Source: Nitrososphaerota archaeon (GTDB lineage Archaea > Thermoproteota > Nitrososphaeria > Nitrososphaerales > Gagatemarchaeaceae). Taken from it: a stretch of 32,343 nucleotides of DNA. The stretch is from NCBI GenBank assembly GCA_028866945.1, contig JAGWHE010000012.1, forward strand, positions 1-32,343. Direction: 5' to 3'. How positions within the stretch are numbered: the first letter of the stretch is position 1; each line of letters begins with the position of its first letter. The position numbers were made by a program, and so were the translations under genes. The notes below the pieces were generated by a model, which was not told the DNA's origin, made no database searches, and worked only from the letters and a program-made list of their open reading frames with translations. This document shows positions 22,101-29,051 of the stretch, in pieces.

Positions 22101-22108
22101 CCTTATTG
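22101..22108 (-). promoter_or_regulatory. TATA box of coiled-coil protein gene
   Basis: CAATAAGG on the minus strand, centred 26.5 bases before the ATG at 22078. Confidence 0.65.
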
Positions 22109-22160
22109 AGAAACTGGGCCAACGAATCTTAATCTGCGGGTCACGGCTGCATACACCAAA

Positions 22161-22442
22161 CTAGCTCGGGATGTAGGGGGAGACTCCGGCCCCGGCGTTG
22201 AGGAACGCCACGATGACTATCCCGATCCCCGCTCCCATCAGGAAGTAGAGCTCTTTCGACTTGTCGCCTCTCCAACGCAGGAAGTATCCGCCCAGCGCGA
22301 GGCCGAACCCCATCAGTGTGACCCCGGAGACGAAAGCGTCGGCGTAGGGCGAAGTTGCGAAGGAGAACACGCCGTAGGCGGTCCCCGACACCGCCAGCCC
22401 GATCAAGACGCCCAGCATGAAGACCCAGTTGTCTCTCAACAT
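22161..22442 (-). CDS. Small three-helix membrane protein
   Basis: A 93-residue hydrophobic protein with three predicted transmembrane helices (about residues 7-28, 37-56 and 68-86) and a short basic loop (RWRGDKSKEL) between helices 2 and 3. I chose the ATG at 22442; a longer frame to 22535 would run through the divergent DJ-1 promoter. A CTTATTCC box sits about 34 bases upstream, implying an 8-base leader with a GGTGG element. No family recognised. Confidence 0.65.
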   Translation of the reverse strand: MLRDNWVFMLGVLIGLAVSGTAYGVFSFATSPYADAFVSGVTLMGFGLALGGYFLRWRGDKSKELYFLMGAGIGIVIVAFLNAGAGVSPYIPS

Positions 22443-22503
22443 GCCACCGCTGGTCGAAGACCCGCCCAAGGGGGAATAAGCCTTTGCCAGCCGCAGCCGA
22501 CGA

Positions 22504-22511
22504 CTTATATC
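22504..22511 (+). promoter_or_regulatory. TATA box of DJ-1/PfpI gene
   Basis: CTTATATC is centred exactly 26.5 bases before the ATG at 22534, the clearest leaderless promoter in the window. Confidence 0.8.
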
Positions 22512-22533
22512 GCCGGGGGGGCTTTCAACCGCC

Positions 22534-23076
22534 ATGCCAATCTCGGGAAAGAAAGTGGCGATACTCGTAGAGAACCTCTACGAAGACCTGGAATTCTGGT
22601 ACCCATACTACAGGCTGAAGGAACCGGGCGCGGAGCTGACCGTCGTGGGGACCGGATCTGCCCCCCTCTACAGGGGCAAACACGGGCTGGAAGCGAAGCC
22701 CGACATCACCGCCGACCAGGCGGACCCTGCCAGGTTCGACGCCGTCGTCATCCCAGGCGGCTACGCGCCTGACTACATGCGCAGATACCCTGCGCTGATC
22801 AGGCTGGTAAAGGAGGCGCACGCCCAGGGCAAGGTGGTGGCTGCCATCTGCCACGCCGGGTGGGTCCTGGCGTCAGCCGGTCTTACGAAGGGGCTGACGA
22901 TGACCTGCTTCAGTTCGATAAAGGAGGACGTCGTAAACGCAGGCGCCAAGTATGTGGACGAGGCCGTGGTCAAAGACAGGAACATCATCACCTCCCGGTT
23001 CCCCGCCGACCTTCCAGCCTTCTGCAGGGAGATCATCTCCTCCCTGGAAGCCAGTGCGCCCGCGGCTCCGCACTAG
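22534..23076 (+). CDS. DJ-1/PfpI family protein
   Basis: A 180-residue protein of the class I glutamine amidotransferase-like DJ-1/PfpI fold. The nucleophile elbow is AAICHAGW with Cys106 and His107, and Glu17 in NLYEDLE is the acid that polarises the cysteine in this family. Length matches archaeal PfpI proteases/deglycases such as PH1704. A role in protein quality control (glyoxal detoxification, deglycation or peptidase activity) is likely. Leaderless ATG start. Confidence 0.9.
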   Translation: MPISGKKVAILVENLYEDLEFWYPYYRLKEPGAELTVVGTGSAPLYRGKHGLEAKPDITADQADPARFDAVVIPGGYAPDYMRRYPALIRLVKEAHAQGKVVAAICHAGWVLASAGLTKGLTMTCFSSIKEDVVNAGAKYVDEAVVKDRNIITSRFPADLPAFCREIISSLEASAPAAPH

Positions 23077-23147
23077 CGGCTCGCGCGTCCCTGCCGCTTC
23101 ATGTCCACTTTCACTCACCCATCGTTCAAAGTATTCTCGCAACGTGC

Positions 23148-23155
23148 GCTAAAGC
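23148..23155 (+). promoter_or_regulatory. TATA-like box of 85-aa protein gene
   Basis: GCTAAAGC is centred 32.5 bases before the TTG at 23184, giving a leader of about six bases. Confidence 0.4.
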
Positions 23156-23183
23156 GGTCCCGGCCCCAGAGCGCCCTGCAAGG

Positions 23184-23441
23184 TTGTCCCTGCTAGCCAC
23201 CACCGACGACGCCGAGAACGTCGCAAGAGCCTGGATGCAGAAGAAGTACGGGAAGAAGCTGGGCAAGGTGAAGTTCACGGAGGTGATGAGCGACGGCGGA
23301 GTGTGGACGGTGAAGGCGAACGTCAAGCTCACGGTGGGGGTGCTCCTGATCAAGCCTCACATCGTCCAGGTGAAGATAGACGCCGGCACCACCGAGGTCC
23401 TCGGCTATTCGGAGACCGAGGCCGACGACAAGGCGGCCTGA
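23184..23441 (+). CDS. Small protein of unknown function (85 aa)
   Basis: An 85-residue soluble alpha/beta protein: an N-terminal helix (DDAENVARAWMQKKYGKK), then four strands (KVKFTEVMS, VWTVKANVKL, HIVQVKIDA, VLGYSETE). The helix-plus-sheet layout resembles a PepSY-like or small cystatin-like unit, but I do not assign it. I chose the TTG at 23184, 32 bases after a TATA-like box; an AAGG element precedes it. The tail EADDKAA is acidic. It stands between the DJ-1 gene and the dehydratase. Confidence 0.65.
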   Translation: MSLLATTDDAENVARAWMQKKYGKKLGKVKFTEVMSDGGVWTVKANVKLTVGVLLIKPHIVQVKIDAGTTEVLGYSETEADDKAA

Positions 23442-23455
23442 CCTCCTCCTAAAGC

Positions 23456-23463
23456 CTCTAATC
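23456..23463 (+). promoter_or_regulatory. TATA-like box upstream of leader ORF and dehydratase
   Basis: CTCTAATC is centred 26.5 bases before a TTG at 23486, the first codon of a 23-residue ORF ending at the dehydratase start. Confidence 0.5.
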
Positions 23464-23485
23464 CACCCGGGTCTTCGCCCGCCCG

Positions 23486-23557
23486 TTGCGTCCGGGCCAG
23501 ACCGACGTCCGGGACCTCGCTAGCATCATGCATCTTCGCCGCATGGGTGACCGCTGA
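23486..23557 (+). CDS. Possible 23-aa leader ORF coupled to dehydratase
   Basis: A tiny ORF that would start leaderless at a TTG exactly where the TATA box predicts transcription to begin. It encodes MRPGQTDVRDLAS... and its TGA stop overlaps the dehydratase ATG as TGATG, with GGTGA just before the junction. Translation of the small ORF could therefore hand ribosomes to the dehydratase. No run of regulatory amino acid codons is seen, so attenuation is not indicated. May be chance. Confidence 0.35.
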   Translation: MRPGQTDVRDLASIMHLRRMGDR

Positions 23558-24510
23558 TGGAACCGAGGGCGCTCCCCGGCCTGAAGGAAATCGAGGAAGC
23601 ATCCAGGGAGATACAGGGCGTGGCCTCCAGGACCCCGCTGGTCGAGTCTCCGGGACTCTCGAAGCTGGCAGGCAGGCGGGTCTACCTGAAGCTCGAATGT
23701 TTCCAGCCCATCAAGGTCTTCAAGATCAGGGGCGCCCACAACAAGGTCTCACGGGTACGCCAGCGCAGCGTCGTCGCGGCCTCCTCGGGCAACCACGGGA
23801 TAGCGGTCTCCTACAGCGCCAGGCTCCTGGGGAAGAAGTGCACCATCGTAGTGCCTGAGACCGCCGTCAAGGAGAAGGTGGACGCCATTCAGGATTTCGG
23901 CGCAGAGGTGGTCAGGGCCGGTAGGCTCAGCGGAGAAAGGGAGGCGAAGGCGAGGGAGATAGCGGCCGCCACCGGCGCCGACTTCGTGCACCCGTTCGAC
24001 GACCCCGACGTCATCGCCGGCCAGGGGACCGTCGGCCTCGAGATATCGGAGCAGCTCCAGGAGTTCGACTCGGTCCTGGTGCCGGTAGGGGGCGGGGGGC
24101 TCATTTCAGGGGTCTCCATCGCCCTGAAGTCCAGGCGCCCCGGGGTGCGGGTCTTCGGAGTGGAGCCCCAGGGGGCGCCCAAGCTGTCCTCGGCCCTCGC
24201 CGCTGGCAGGATAGTGCGGGTCGAGGACCCGAAGTCTGCGGCTGACGGCCTGATACCCTCGTCGCTCGGCGAACTCACCTTCAGAGCGTGCACCATGCAC
24301 GTGGACGGAGCGTACACCGTTTCGGAGGAGGAGATCTTCAGGGCGACGGCCGCCATGATCAACACCGCCCGAATCGTCGCCGAGCCGTCCGGGGCTGCGC
24401 CTCTGGCACCGCTGCTCTCCGGCTCCGACGGGGTGCCCGGAGAGAAGGTTGTGGTCGTCGTCTCCGGCGGAAACATCTCCAGATCACTGTTGAAGCAGGT
24501 CCTGGGCTGA
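23557..24510 (+). CDS. PLP-dependent threonine/serine dehydratase family protein
   Basis: A 317-residue fold-type II PLP enzyme of the threonine/serine ammonia-lyase and serine racemase family. The Schiff-base lysine is Lys56 in VFKIRGA, the phosphate/substrate loop is SSGNHG (76-81), and the glycine-rich cofactor loop is VGGGGL near residue 175. There is no C-terminal ACT domain, so it corresponds to the short, catabolic or racemase-like form. LECFQPIKVFKIRG differs from the common KxExxQxTGSFK, with Pro-Ile-Lys-Val in place of TGS. The ATG has a GGTGA box six bases upstream and overlaps the stop of a small leader ORF. It makes 2-oxobutyrate or pyruvate plus ammonia if active. Confidence 0.85.
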   Translation: MEPRALPGLKEIEEASREIQGVASRTPLVESPGLSKLAGRRVYLKLECFQPIKVFKIRGAHNKVSRVRQRSVVAASSGNHGIAVSYSARLLGKKCTIVVPETAVKEKVDAIQDFGAEVVRAGRLSGEREAKAREIAAATGADFVHPFDDPDVIAGQGTVGLEISEQLQEFDSVLVPVGGGGLISGVSIALKSRRPGVRVFGVEPQGAPKLSSALAAGRIVRVEDPKSAADGLIPSSLGELTFRACTMHVDGAYTVSEEEIFRATAAMINTARIVAEPSGAAPLAPLLSGSDGVPGEKVVVVVSGGNISRSLLKQVLG

Positions 24511-24549
24511 TACCCCTTCGGCCGCGCCTTCTTTCACGGGTCCCATCGG

Positions 24550-24584
24550 GGTCCGTTCAAGACCCCTGAACGAGGACGGGGACC
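24550..24584 (+). other. Two-part hairpin after dehydratase gene
   Basis: Outer GGTCC/GGACC (24550-24554, 24580-24584) encloses inner GTTCA/TGAAC (24555-24559, 24567-24571) with a 7-base loop and an 8-base bulge on the 3' side. Terminator or structured RNA; no T-tract follows. Confidence 0.35.
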
Positions 24585-24602
24585 GATTACAAAACTATCG
24601 TA

Positions 24603-24610
24603 TCATTAAC
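24603..24610 (+). promoter_or_regulatory. TATA-like box of 129-aa protein gene
   Basis: TCATTAAC is centred exactly 26.5 bases before the TTG at 24633. Confidence 0.55.
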
Positions 24611-24631
24611 CGTCCGCGCCATACCTCAGGC

Positions 24632-24646
24632 ATTGATTGAATCAAT
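24632..24646. repeat. 15-bp inverted repeat spanning a start codon
   Basis: ATTGATTGAATCAAT is a perfect inverted repeat around one central G. It covers the predicted transcription and translation start of the 129-residue protein, where a bound repressor could block transcription. Confidence 0.55.
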
Positions 24647-25022
24647 CCGGAGGAGACTTTCAAGGGCGCCCGCGGAGGATCCCTGGGCGACTGACCTGAC
24701 CCTTAAGCCCGAGATCTCCGAGGTCTCTGAACTGCGCTTCGACGACGCCGACACCATGGCCTCGGGTAGTTCCCAACCTCAACCGTCGTCCAACGATGTC
24801 GATCTGAAGGGCTACTACAAAGGGGTGATACTCACCGCCATAGAGCACGGGGGGACCTACCAGGGCCAGCAGATTTCGATCCCCTGGCTGATGATGACCC
24901 TCGCCGGCTTGGAGAAGAGACCGATGCCCCCTGAGCTGATGTGGGGCGATGGACCGGAGGGACTTGCCGCAGACATGCCTGGCTTCGAAGAGTTCTTCCC
25001 AGACCAGAGGCTGGTTTCATAG
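24633..25022 (+). CDS. Protein of unknown function (129 aa)
   Basis: A 129-residue soluble protein I do not recognise. The first 40 residues are basic then acidic, residues about 41-55 are Ser/Pro/Gln-rich and probably unstructured, and residues about 57-100 look folded (GYYKGVILTAIEHGGTYQG, SIPWLMMTLAGLEKRP). The tail is acidic with PGFEEFFPDQRL. The TTG start agrees with the TATA-like box; an internal ATG at residue 42 would keep only the folded half. Its TAG stop is in the same frame as the following MaoC-like remnant. Confidence 0.55.
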   Translation: MIESIRRRLSRAPAEDPWATDLTLKPEISEVSELRFDDADTMASGSSQPQPSSNDVDLKGYYKGVILTAIEHGGTYQGQQISIPWLMMTLAGLEKRPMPPELMWGDGPEGLAADMPGFEEFFPDQRLVS

Positions 25023-25079
25023 CCGCGCTCGCCCACCGCAAACTCAATCAAGCCTGAATCGGACGCTCGGGGCACGTCG

Positions 25080-25453
25080 AAGCCAACCATCGGGTCGAAG
25101 TCCGCCTACTCGCGCACCTTCACGAGGGACGACGTCTTATCATTCGCAGAGATCTCGGGGGACAAGGGGGTGCACCACATGGTCCCTGACGCGAAGGGCA
25201 GGATAATGGTCCAGGGGCTGCTGACCGCGACCCTCCCCACCAAGCTCGGAGGGGACCTCAACTACATAGCCAGGAGCATGACTTTCGAGTTCCTCAGGCC
25301 CGTGTTCGTGGGCGACACCGTCACCTGCAGGGGACGGTAGTGAGCGTGGCGGAGTCGGGGGACAGGCTCGAAGTCTCGATGTCATTCAAGTGTACGAACC
25401 AGGAGGGTAAGGATGTCCTCCGCGGCGGGACGGAAGGGATTATCAGGCGATAG
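25080..25453 (+). pseudogene. MaoC-like dehydratase, frameshifted
   Basis: A hot-dog-fold MaoC/(R)-enoyl-CoA hydratase-like sequence split between two frames. The first frame reads KPTIGSKSAYSRTFTRDDV, SFAEISGDKGVHHMVPD (the Asp/His catalytic pair is present), then LRPVFVGDTVTCRG and stops at TAG 25338-25340. The next frame continues with GTVVSVAESGDRLEVSMSF and ends KDVLRGGTEGIIRR, stop 25451-25453, which is exactly the missing C-terminal part. Loss of one G in the GGGG run at 25330-25333 explains the shift. No ATG, GTG or TTG occurs in frame between the preceding stop and residue G of SGDKGV, so the start is also unclear. Either a decaying gene or a homopolymer error in the assembly. Confidence 0.72.
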
Positions 25454-25489
25454 AAGCGCCAGGCCCACGATGCTCTCCCAGGTGTTCCG

Positions 25490-25804
25490 TTGGCACTGAT
25501 CACCTTCGGCTCCAAGTCGGCCGAACAGGTGAAGGCGGGGAAGAAGACTGTGACGTTCAGGAAGTGGCCCCAGCCCAGAGTGAAGGTCGGCGAGGTCTAC
25601 GACGCCACGAAGATGGGGTACCCGCCCGTCAAGTTCGCGAAGATCAAGGTCACCGGCCTGAGACGACTGAAGCTCAGGGAGATAGACGCCAAGCTCGCCA
25701 GGCGCGACGGCGCGGACTCGCCATCGGAGGTCAAAGCCTACTGGTCCAAGCAGGGATTCAAGTCCACCGACGAGCTCTGGCTGGTAGAGTTCGAGCTCAC
25801 CTAG
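25490..25804 (+). CDS. ASCH domain protein
   Basis: A 104-residue protein with the ASCH (PUA-like beta-barrel) fold: ITFGSKSAEQVKAGKKTVTFRKW at the start, given here as ITFGSKSAEQV and GKKTVTFRKW, then VKVGEVYDA, FAKIKVTGLRRLKL and a C-terminal LWLVEFEL strand. ASCH proteins bind RNA or modified nucleosides; some hydrolyse N4-acetylcytidine. The K..TVTFRKW segment corresponds to the usual GxKTxexR binding region. The TTG start has AGGTG five bases upstream. It probably acts in RNA metabolism. Confidence 0.82.
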   Translation: MALITFGSKSAEQVKAGKKTVTFRKWPQPRVKVGEVYDATKMGYPPVKFAKIKVTGLRRLKLREIDAKLARRDGADSPSEVKAYWSKQGFKSTDELWLVEFELT

Positions 25805-25900
25805 GGTCCGCAGACAGACGCCTCTCGGTGGTCGCCGCTGAAATAACACTCTGTTAAATGCCCGGCGGCTTCAGACGCCAGGGCCAGGTAGTCTGTTCGT

Positions 25901-27535
25901 ATGGCAATTTTCACCGATCTGCCACTCGCAGTGTCGTCGCTCGCTTACCTCGGCATACTTCTGATAGCCGCCAAGCTCGGCGAAGAGGCGTTCCGCAAGG
26001 TCGGTCTCATCCCATTCGTCGGTGCCATTCTGGTCGGCACCCTGTTGGGCCCAGGGGTCTTCAACGTGGTCGACGCCGTGCCGACCATCACTCTCTTCGT
26101 GTCGCTCGGGATCAACTTCCTCCTTTTCATAAGCGGGGCGGAGGAGTTCGAGGCGGACAGGCTCCGCGGGGTGTTCGCCAGGCGGACCACGCTGCTCGTC
26201 GCCCTCGGGCAATTCGCAATCCGGTTCCTGGCCATAACCGCGATATTCTATTTCCTCTTCGGCCAGGCGACCGTGGCCCTGGTCATAGGAATCGTGGCCG
26301 GCATGAGCAGCGCGGGGCCCCTGTCGAGGCTGCTCACAGACACCGGGCTTGCCCGGACAGACGAAGGGACCGCAATCTTCTCACAGGTGGTCGTCATAGA
26401 AGTGGCCGCCGTCGTCCTCTTCTCCTTCGTCATCGACCTCGCCGGGAAGGCGGTCACGGCCCTCTCCATCGCCGTCACCGCGGCAGAGCTGGCCGCGGCC
26501 ATCCTCGGGGTCGTCGCCTTCGGGCGGTACGTGATGGTCCCTCTCCTGGAGAAGGTCGAGAGTCGTCTGAAGAGCAGGGAGGTGGTCTTTGCGGTGATAA
26601 TCTCCATCCTGCTGATAGCGGGCTTCATCGGCCAGATCACGGGGTTCAACGCGGCCATCGTGGCCCTCTTCCTCGGGTTCCTCATGCAGAAGTTTCTGGC
26701 AGCCAGGCCGGTCCTGATGGAGAAGCTGCGGGCTTTCACATACGGTTTCTTCGAGCCCCTGTTCTTCGCGGGTCTCGGCCTCTATTTCGTGCGGGTCACG
26801 CCGGCCCTCATCGTGACCGGGTTGACCATCTTCGGGGTCGCCCTGGCCTTCGACTCCGCCGTCGGAGCCACCTCCGCTGGCTTCTTCCACGTCGACAGGT
26901 GGCGGAACGCCTTCGGGACGATAGTGAACGGAGGAGTTGACGCCGCCCTGCTGGTCTCCGCCTTCACTGCGGGGTCCGCCCTGATAGGCGGGTTCATCTA
27001 TTCGGCGACGGCCATGGGGATAGCCCTCCTTTCGCTGACCGCCCCTCTCCTGTTCAGGCGTCGGGCCCAGCTGGTCTCAATCGACCATGAGGCGGGGACC
27101 CAGAAGAAGGTCGTCATGCAGCACCTCCAGTCGATGACGGCGCAGGAGATATGCAAGACGCTCCCGACCGTCGCCGTCCGGGACGACGAGCCGGTGAAGG
27201 ACGCGTTCATGAAGCTCCTCGAATTCGACGCCAGGGCGGCGGTGGTCGTCAGAGGGAACATGCCGATAGCGACCCTGATGCTGCGCGACGTCACGGGGCT
27301 CTCAAGGAAGGAGATGGCTGGGATGAAAGTCTCGGAGGCGCCCCTGGCGGAGGTGACGAGGGTACTGGAGGACGAACCTGGCCTCAACCTCACGACGATG
27401 TTCAGGGAGACGAACGTCCCCATAGTCGCCGTGGTCGACGAAGACGGCAGGCTCGCCGGGACGATACTGGAGCGGGAGATCCTCAGAAGGCTCGCAGAGT
27501 CTCTCGAAGAGCAGGAAGACGGGGCAGCCCCCTAG
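25901..27535 (+). CDS. CPA2-family cation/proton antiporter with C-terminal CBS-like domains
   Basis: A 544-residue membrane protein. Residues about 10-390 contain about 12 helices with CPA2 features: EEAFRKVGLIPFVGAILVGTLLGPG split as GLIPFVGAILVG (37-48) and TLLGPGVF, LLFISGAEEFEAD near residue 73, and an unwound-helix region near residue 137. Residues about 410-540 form a soluble pair of CBS-like motifs (TVAVRDDEPVKDAFMKLLEF and NVPIVAVVDEDGRLAGTILE) that may sense adenine nucleotides or ionic strength. No TrkA-N (Rossmann) domain is present, unlike KefB. ATG start; TTAAATG near 25852 could serve as TATA. Likely exchanges Na+ or K+ for protons. Confidence 0.85.
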   Translation: MAIFTDLPLAVSSLAYLGILLIAAKLGEEAFRKVGLIPFVGAILVGTLLGPGVFNVVDAVPTITLFVSLGINFLLFISGAEEFEADRLRGVFARRTTLLVALGQFAIRFLAITAIFYFLFGQATVALVIGIVAGMSSAGPLSRLLTDTGLARTDEGTAIFSQVVVIEVAAVVLFSFVIDLAGKAVTALSIAVTAAELAAAILGVVAFGRYVMVPLLEKVESRLKSREVVFAVIISILLIAGFIGQITGFNAAIVALFLGFLMQKFLAARPVLMEKLRAFTYGFFEPLFFAGLGLYFVRVTPALIVTGLTIFGVALAFDSAVGATSAGFFHVDRWRNAFGTIVNGGVDAALLVSAFTAGSALIGGFIYSATAMGIALLSLTAPLLFRRRAQLVSIDHEAGTQKKVVMQHLQSMTAQEICKTLPTVAVRDDEPVKDAFMKLLEFDARAAVVVRGNMPIATLMLRDVTGLSRKEMAGMKVSEAPLAEVTRVLEDEPGLNLTTMFRETNVPIVAVVDEDGRLAGTILEREILRRLAESLEEQEDGAAP

Positions 27536-27550
27536 CGACGGCGGGGGCCG

Positions 27551-28285
27551 TCAGTAGTTCATGGTCCTTCGGTACATGAGGAACCCCACGGCCAGCAGGG
27601 CCGCGGAGAGGCCGCCGAGGGGGGCGAGCAGCGCCAGGTCCACGGTCCCGGCCTGAAGGGCCCTGAACGACTGCACCGCCCAGGTCATGGGGTTGAACGC
27701 CGACACGGCGGCGACTTCCGGCGGCAGTATGCTCGAGGGATAGAACTGCGTGCTGAAGAACGAGAGATAGACCTGGACCGTGCTCCTCACCGTTGCGAAG
27801 AGCTCCAGGCTGTTGGCCAGGGACGCCGCAGCGACCGAGAGCCCAGCGACCGCTCCTGAGTAGATGAACATGATGCCCAGCCCTACCAGGAAGTACTGAA
27901 ACGACAGCCCGTAGAGGACCGCGATGACCACGGTCCCGGGGAGCACTGTCAGCACCGTCCTGAGCATCCCCGAGAAGAGCCTCGAGAGCGCGAAAACATT
28001 CTTCCTCACAGGGAGCGTCAGCAGGTACTGCTGGGTGTCCTGGATGACCCTCTCCCTCCAGACGTCCCTCCCCGACTGGAAGGACGCAACGGTCGCGGTG
28101 ATCAGGTTGGCTCCGGGGGCGATGTACAGGAAGTAGCTGAACCCCAGGTTCCTGATCATGGCCCCGAGGCTCAGCCCCGACACCCCGAGGTCGATCATGA
28201 AGTTGGCGAACATTATCATCAGCATGTACTTGTCTGCGAAGAAAATCCGGAAGTCCCGCTCCATGACCGCAGACGCTTTACTCAA
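27551..28285 (-). CDS. ABC-2 type exporter permease, second subunit
   Basis: A 244-residue membrane protein with six helices of the ABC-2 (DrrB/NodJ-like) type. An N-terminal amphipathic elbow (VMERDFRIFFADKYMLM) precedes helix 1, QDTQQYLLTLPVRKNVFALS is the coupling loop, and STQFYPSSILPP followed by FNPMTWAV is the conserved segment before the last helix. The TTG start overlaps the previous permease stop by 8 bases and has GGAGG nine bases upstream. It would pair with the first permease to form a heterodimeric channel, last gene of the exporter operon. Confidence 0.85.
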   Translation of the reverse strand: MSKASAVMERDFRIFFADKYMLMIMFANFMIDLGVSGLSLGAMIRNLGFSYFLYIAPGANLITATVASFQSGRDVWRERVIQDTQQYLLTLPVRKNVFALSRLFSGMLRTVLTVLPGTVVIAVLYGLSFQYFLVGLGIMFIYSGAVAGLSVAAASLANSLELFATVRSTVQVYLSFFSTQFYPSSILPPEVAAVSAFNPMTWAVQSFRALQAGTVDLALLAPLGGLSAALLAVGFLMYRRTMNY

Positions 28286-29051
28286 ACTTGCCCCCCTCCA
28301 GCTTCCTGAACAGGAACGCGCTCCCAAGCCCGAAGAAGATCAGGACGAACAGAACGAGCACGACTGTCTCGTAGGGCTCGGAGGCGTATCCCGGCAGGAA
28401 GATCGCCCTGACGATGTCCGAGGCGGAGGTCACCGGCGAGTAGGTCGCGAGCGGCTGCAGGACCTTGGGCATGTACACCAGAGGATAGATCGCGGCGCTG
28501 ACCCTAACCGTGGCCAGCTCCGCCAGTGCGATCATTATGTCGAACCTGTTGGCGTTTCTGATGAGCATGGCCAGGGTTATGGAGAGCCCGGAGATGCCAG
28601 TGGCCAGGACGAAGATCACAAGGAGCGAGCCAGCGACCCCCACGACCGAGAAGTATCCGTCCAGGTATGCCACGAGTATCATCATCGGGGTCACGTAGAT
28701 CAGCCCCCTCACTGCCCCTCCCAGCGCCCTCCCGATCACGAAGAGCGTGTGGCCGAAGGGGAGGCTGAGCAGGTAGTCCAGCAGCCCCATCTCCTCTTCC
28801 TCGAACAGGTCCTCGCCGATGATGAAGGCGATGGAGGTTATGGTAGAGACTACGGCCCCGACGGAGTAGAAGGCGAAGTAGTTGAACCCGAGAGACGACG
28901 CCAGCTTGGTGATCAGGAACGCGAAGACGAAGAGCTGGATAAGGAAGAACACCGTCCTGTTGATGAGGATCCAGGGGGACTTCACGAGGGTCCTCAGGTC
29001 GCGTTCGATCAGCACCCAGATGATGAAGAGCGAAGAGGGCTTCGAGCTCAA
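28278..29051 (-). CDS. ABC-2 type exporter permease, first subunit
   Basis: A 257-residue membrane protein with six helices and the same layout as its neighbour: elbow IIWVLIERDLRTLVKSPW, coupling loop EEEEMGLLDYLLSLPFGHTL, then YSPVTSASDIVRAIFLPG before the last helix. The TTG start overlaps the ATPase stop by four bases (TTGA). The longer upstream reading frame is an antisense-type Arg/Gly-rich frame inside the ATPase gene and is discarded. Acts with the second permease and the DrrA-like ATPase. Confidence 0.85.
   Translation of the reverse strand: MSSKPSSLFIIWVLIERDLRTLVKSPWILINRTVFFLIQLFVFAFLITKLASSLGFNYFAFYSVGAVVSTITSIAFIIGEDLFEEEEMGLLDYLLSLPFGHTLFVIGRALGGAVRGLIYVTPMMILVAYLDGYFSVVGVAGSLLVIFVLATGISGLSITLAMLIRNANRFDIMIALAELATVRVSAAIYPLVYMPKVLQPLATYSPVTSASDIVRAIFLPGYASEPYETVVLVLFVLIFFGLGSAFLFRKLEGGKFE

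Noticed and set aside
25020-25022. TAG between the 129-aa ORF and the MaoC remnant read through as pyrrolysine
   Set aside because: The frames are continuous across this TAG, but the two parts are unrelated domains and nothing here suggests a pyrrolysine system.
25325-25345. Programmed frameshift in the MaoC-like gene
   Set aside because: A plain G-run and no clear stimulatory structure; a deletion or assembly error is simpler.
25858-26940. 360-codon plus-strand frame over the antiporter gene
   Set aside because: Composition is Arg/Gly/His-rich frame-shadow of the antiporter coding sequence, which has clear membrane helices in its own frame.
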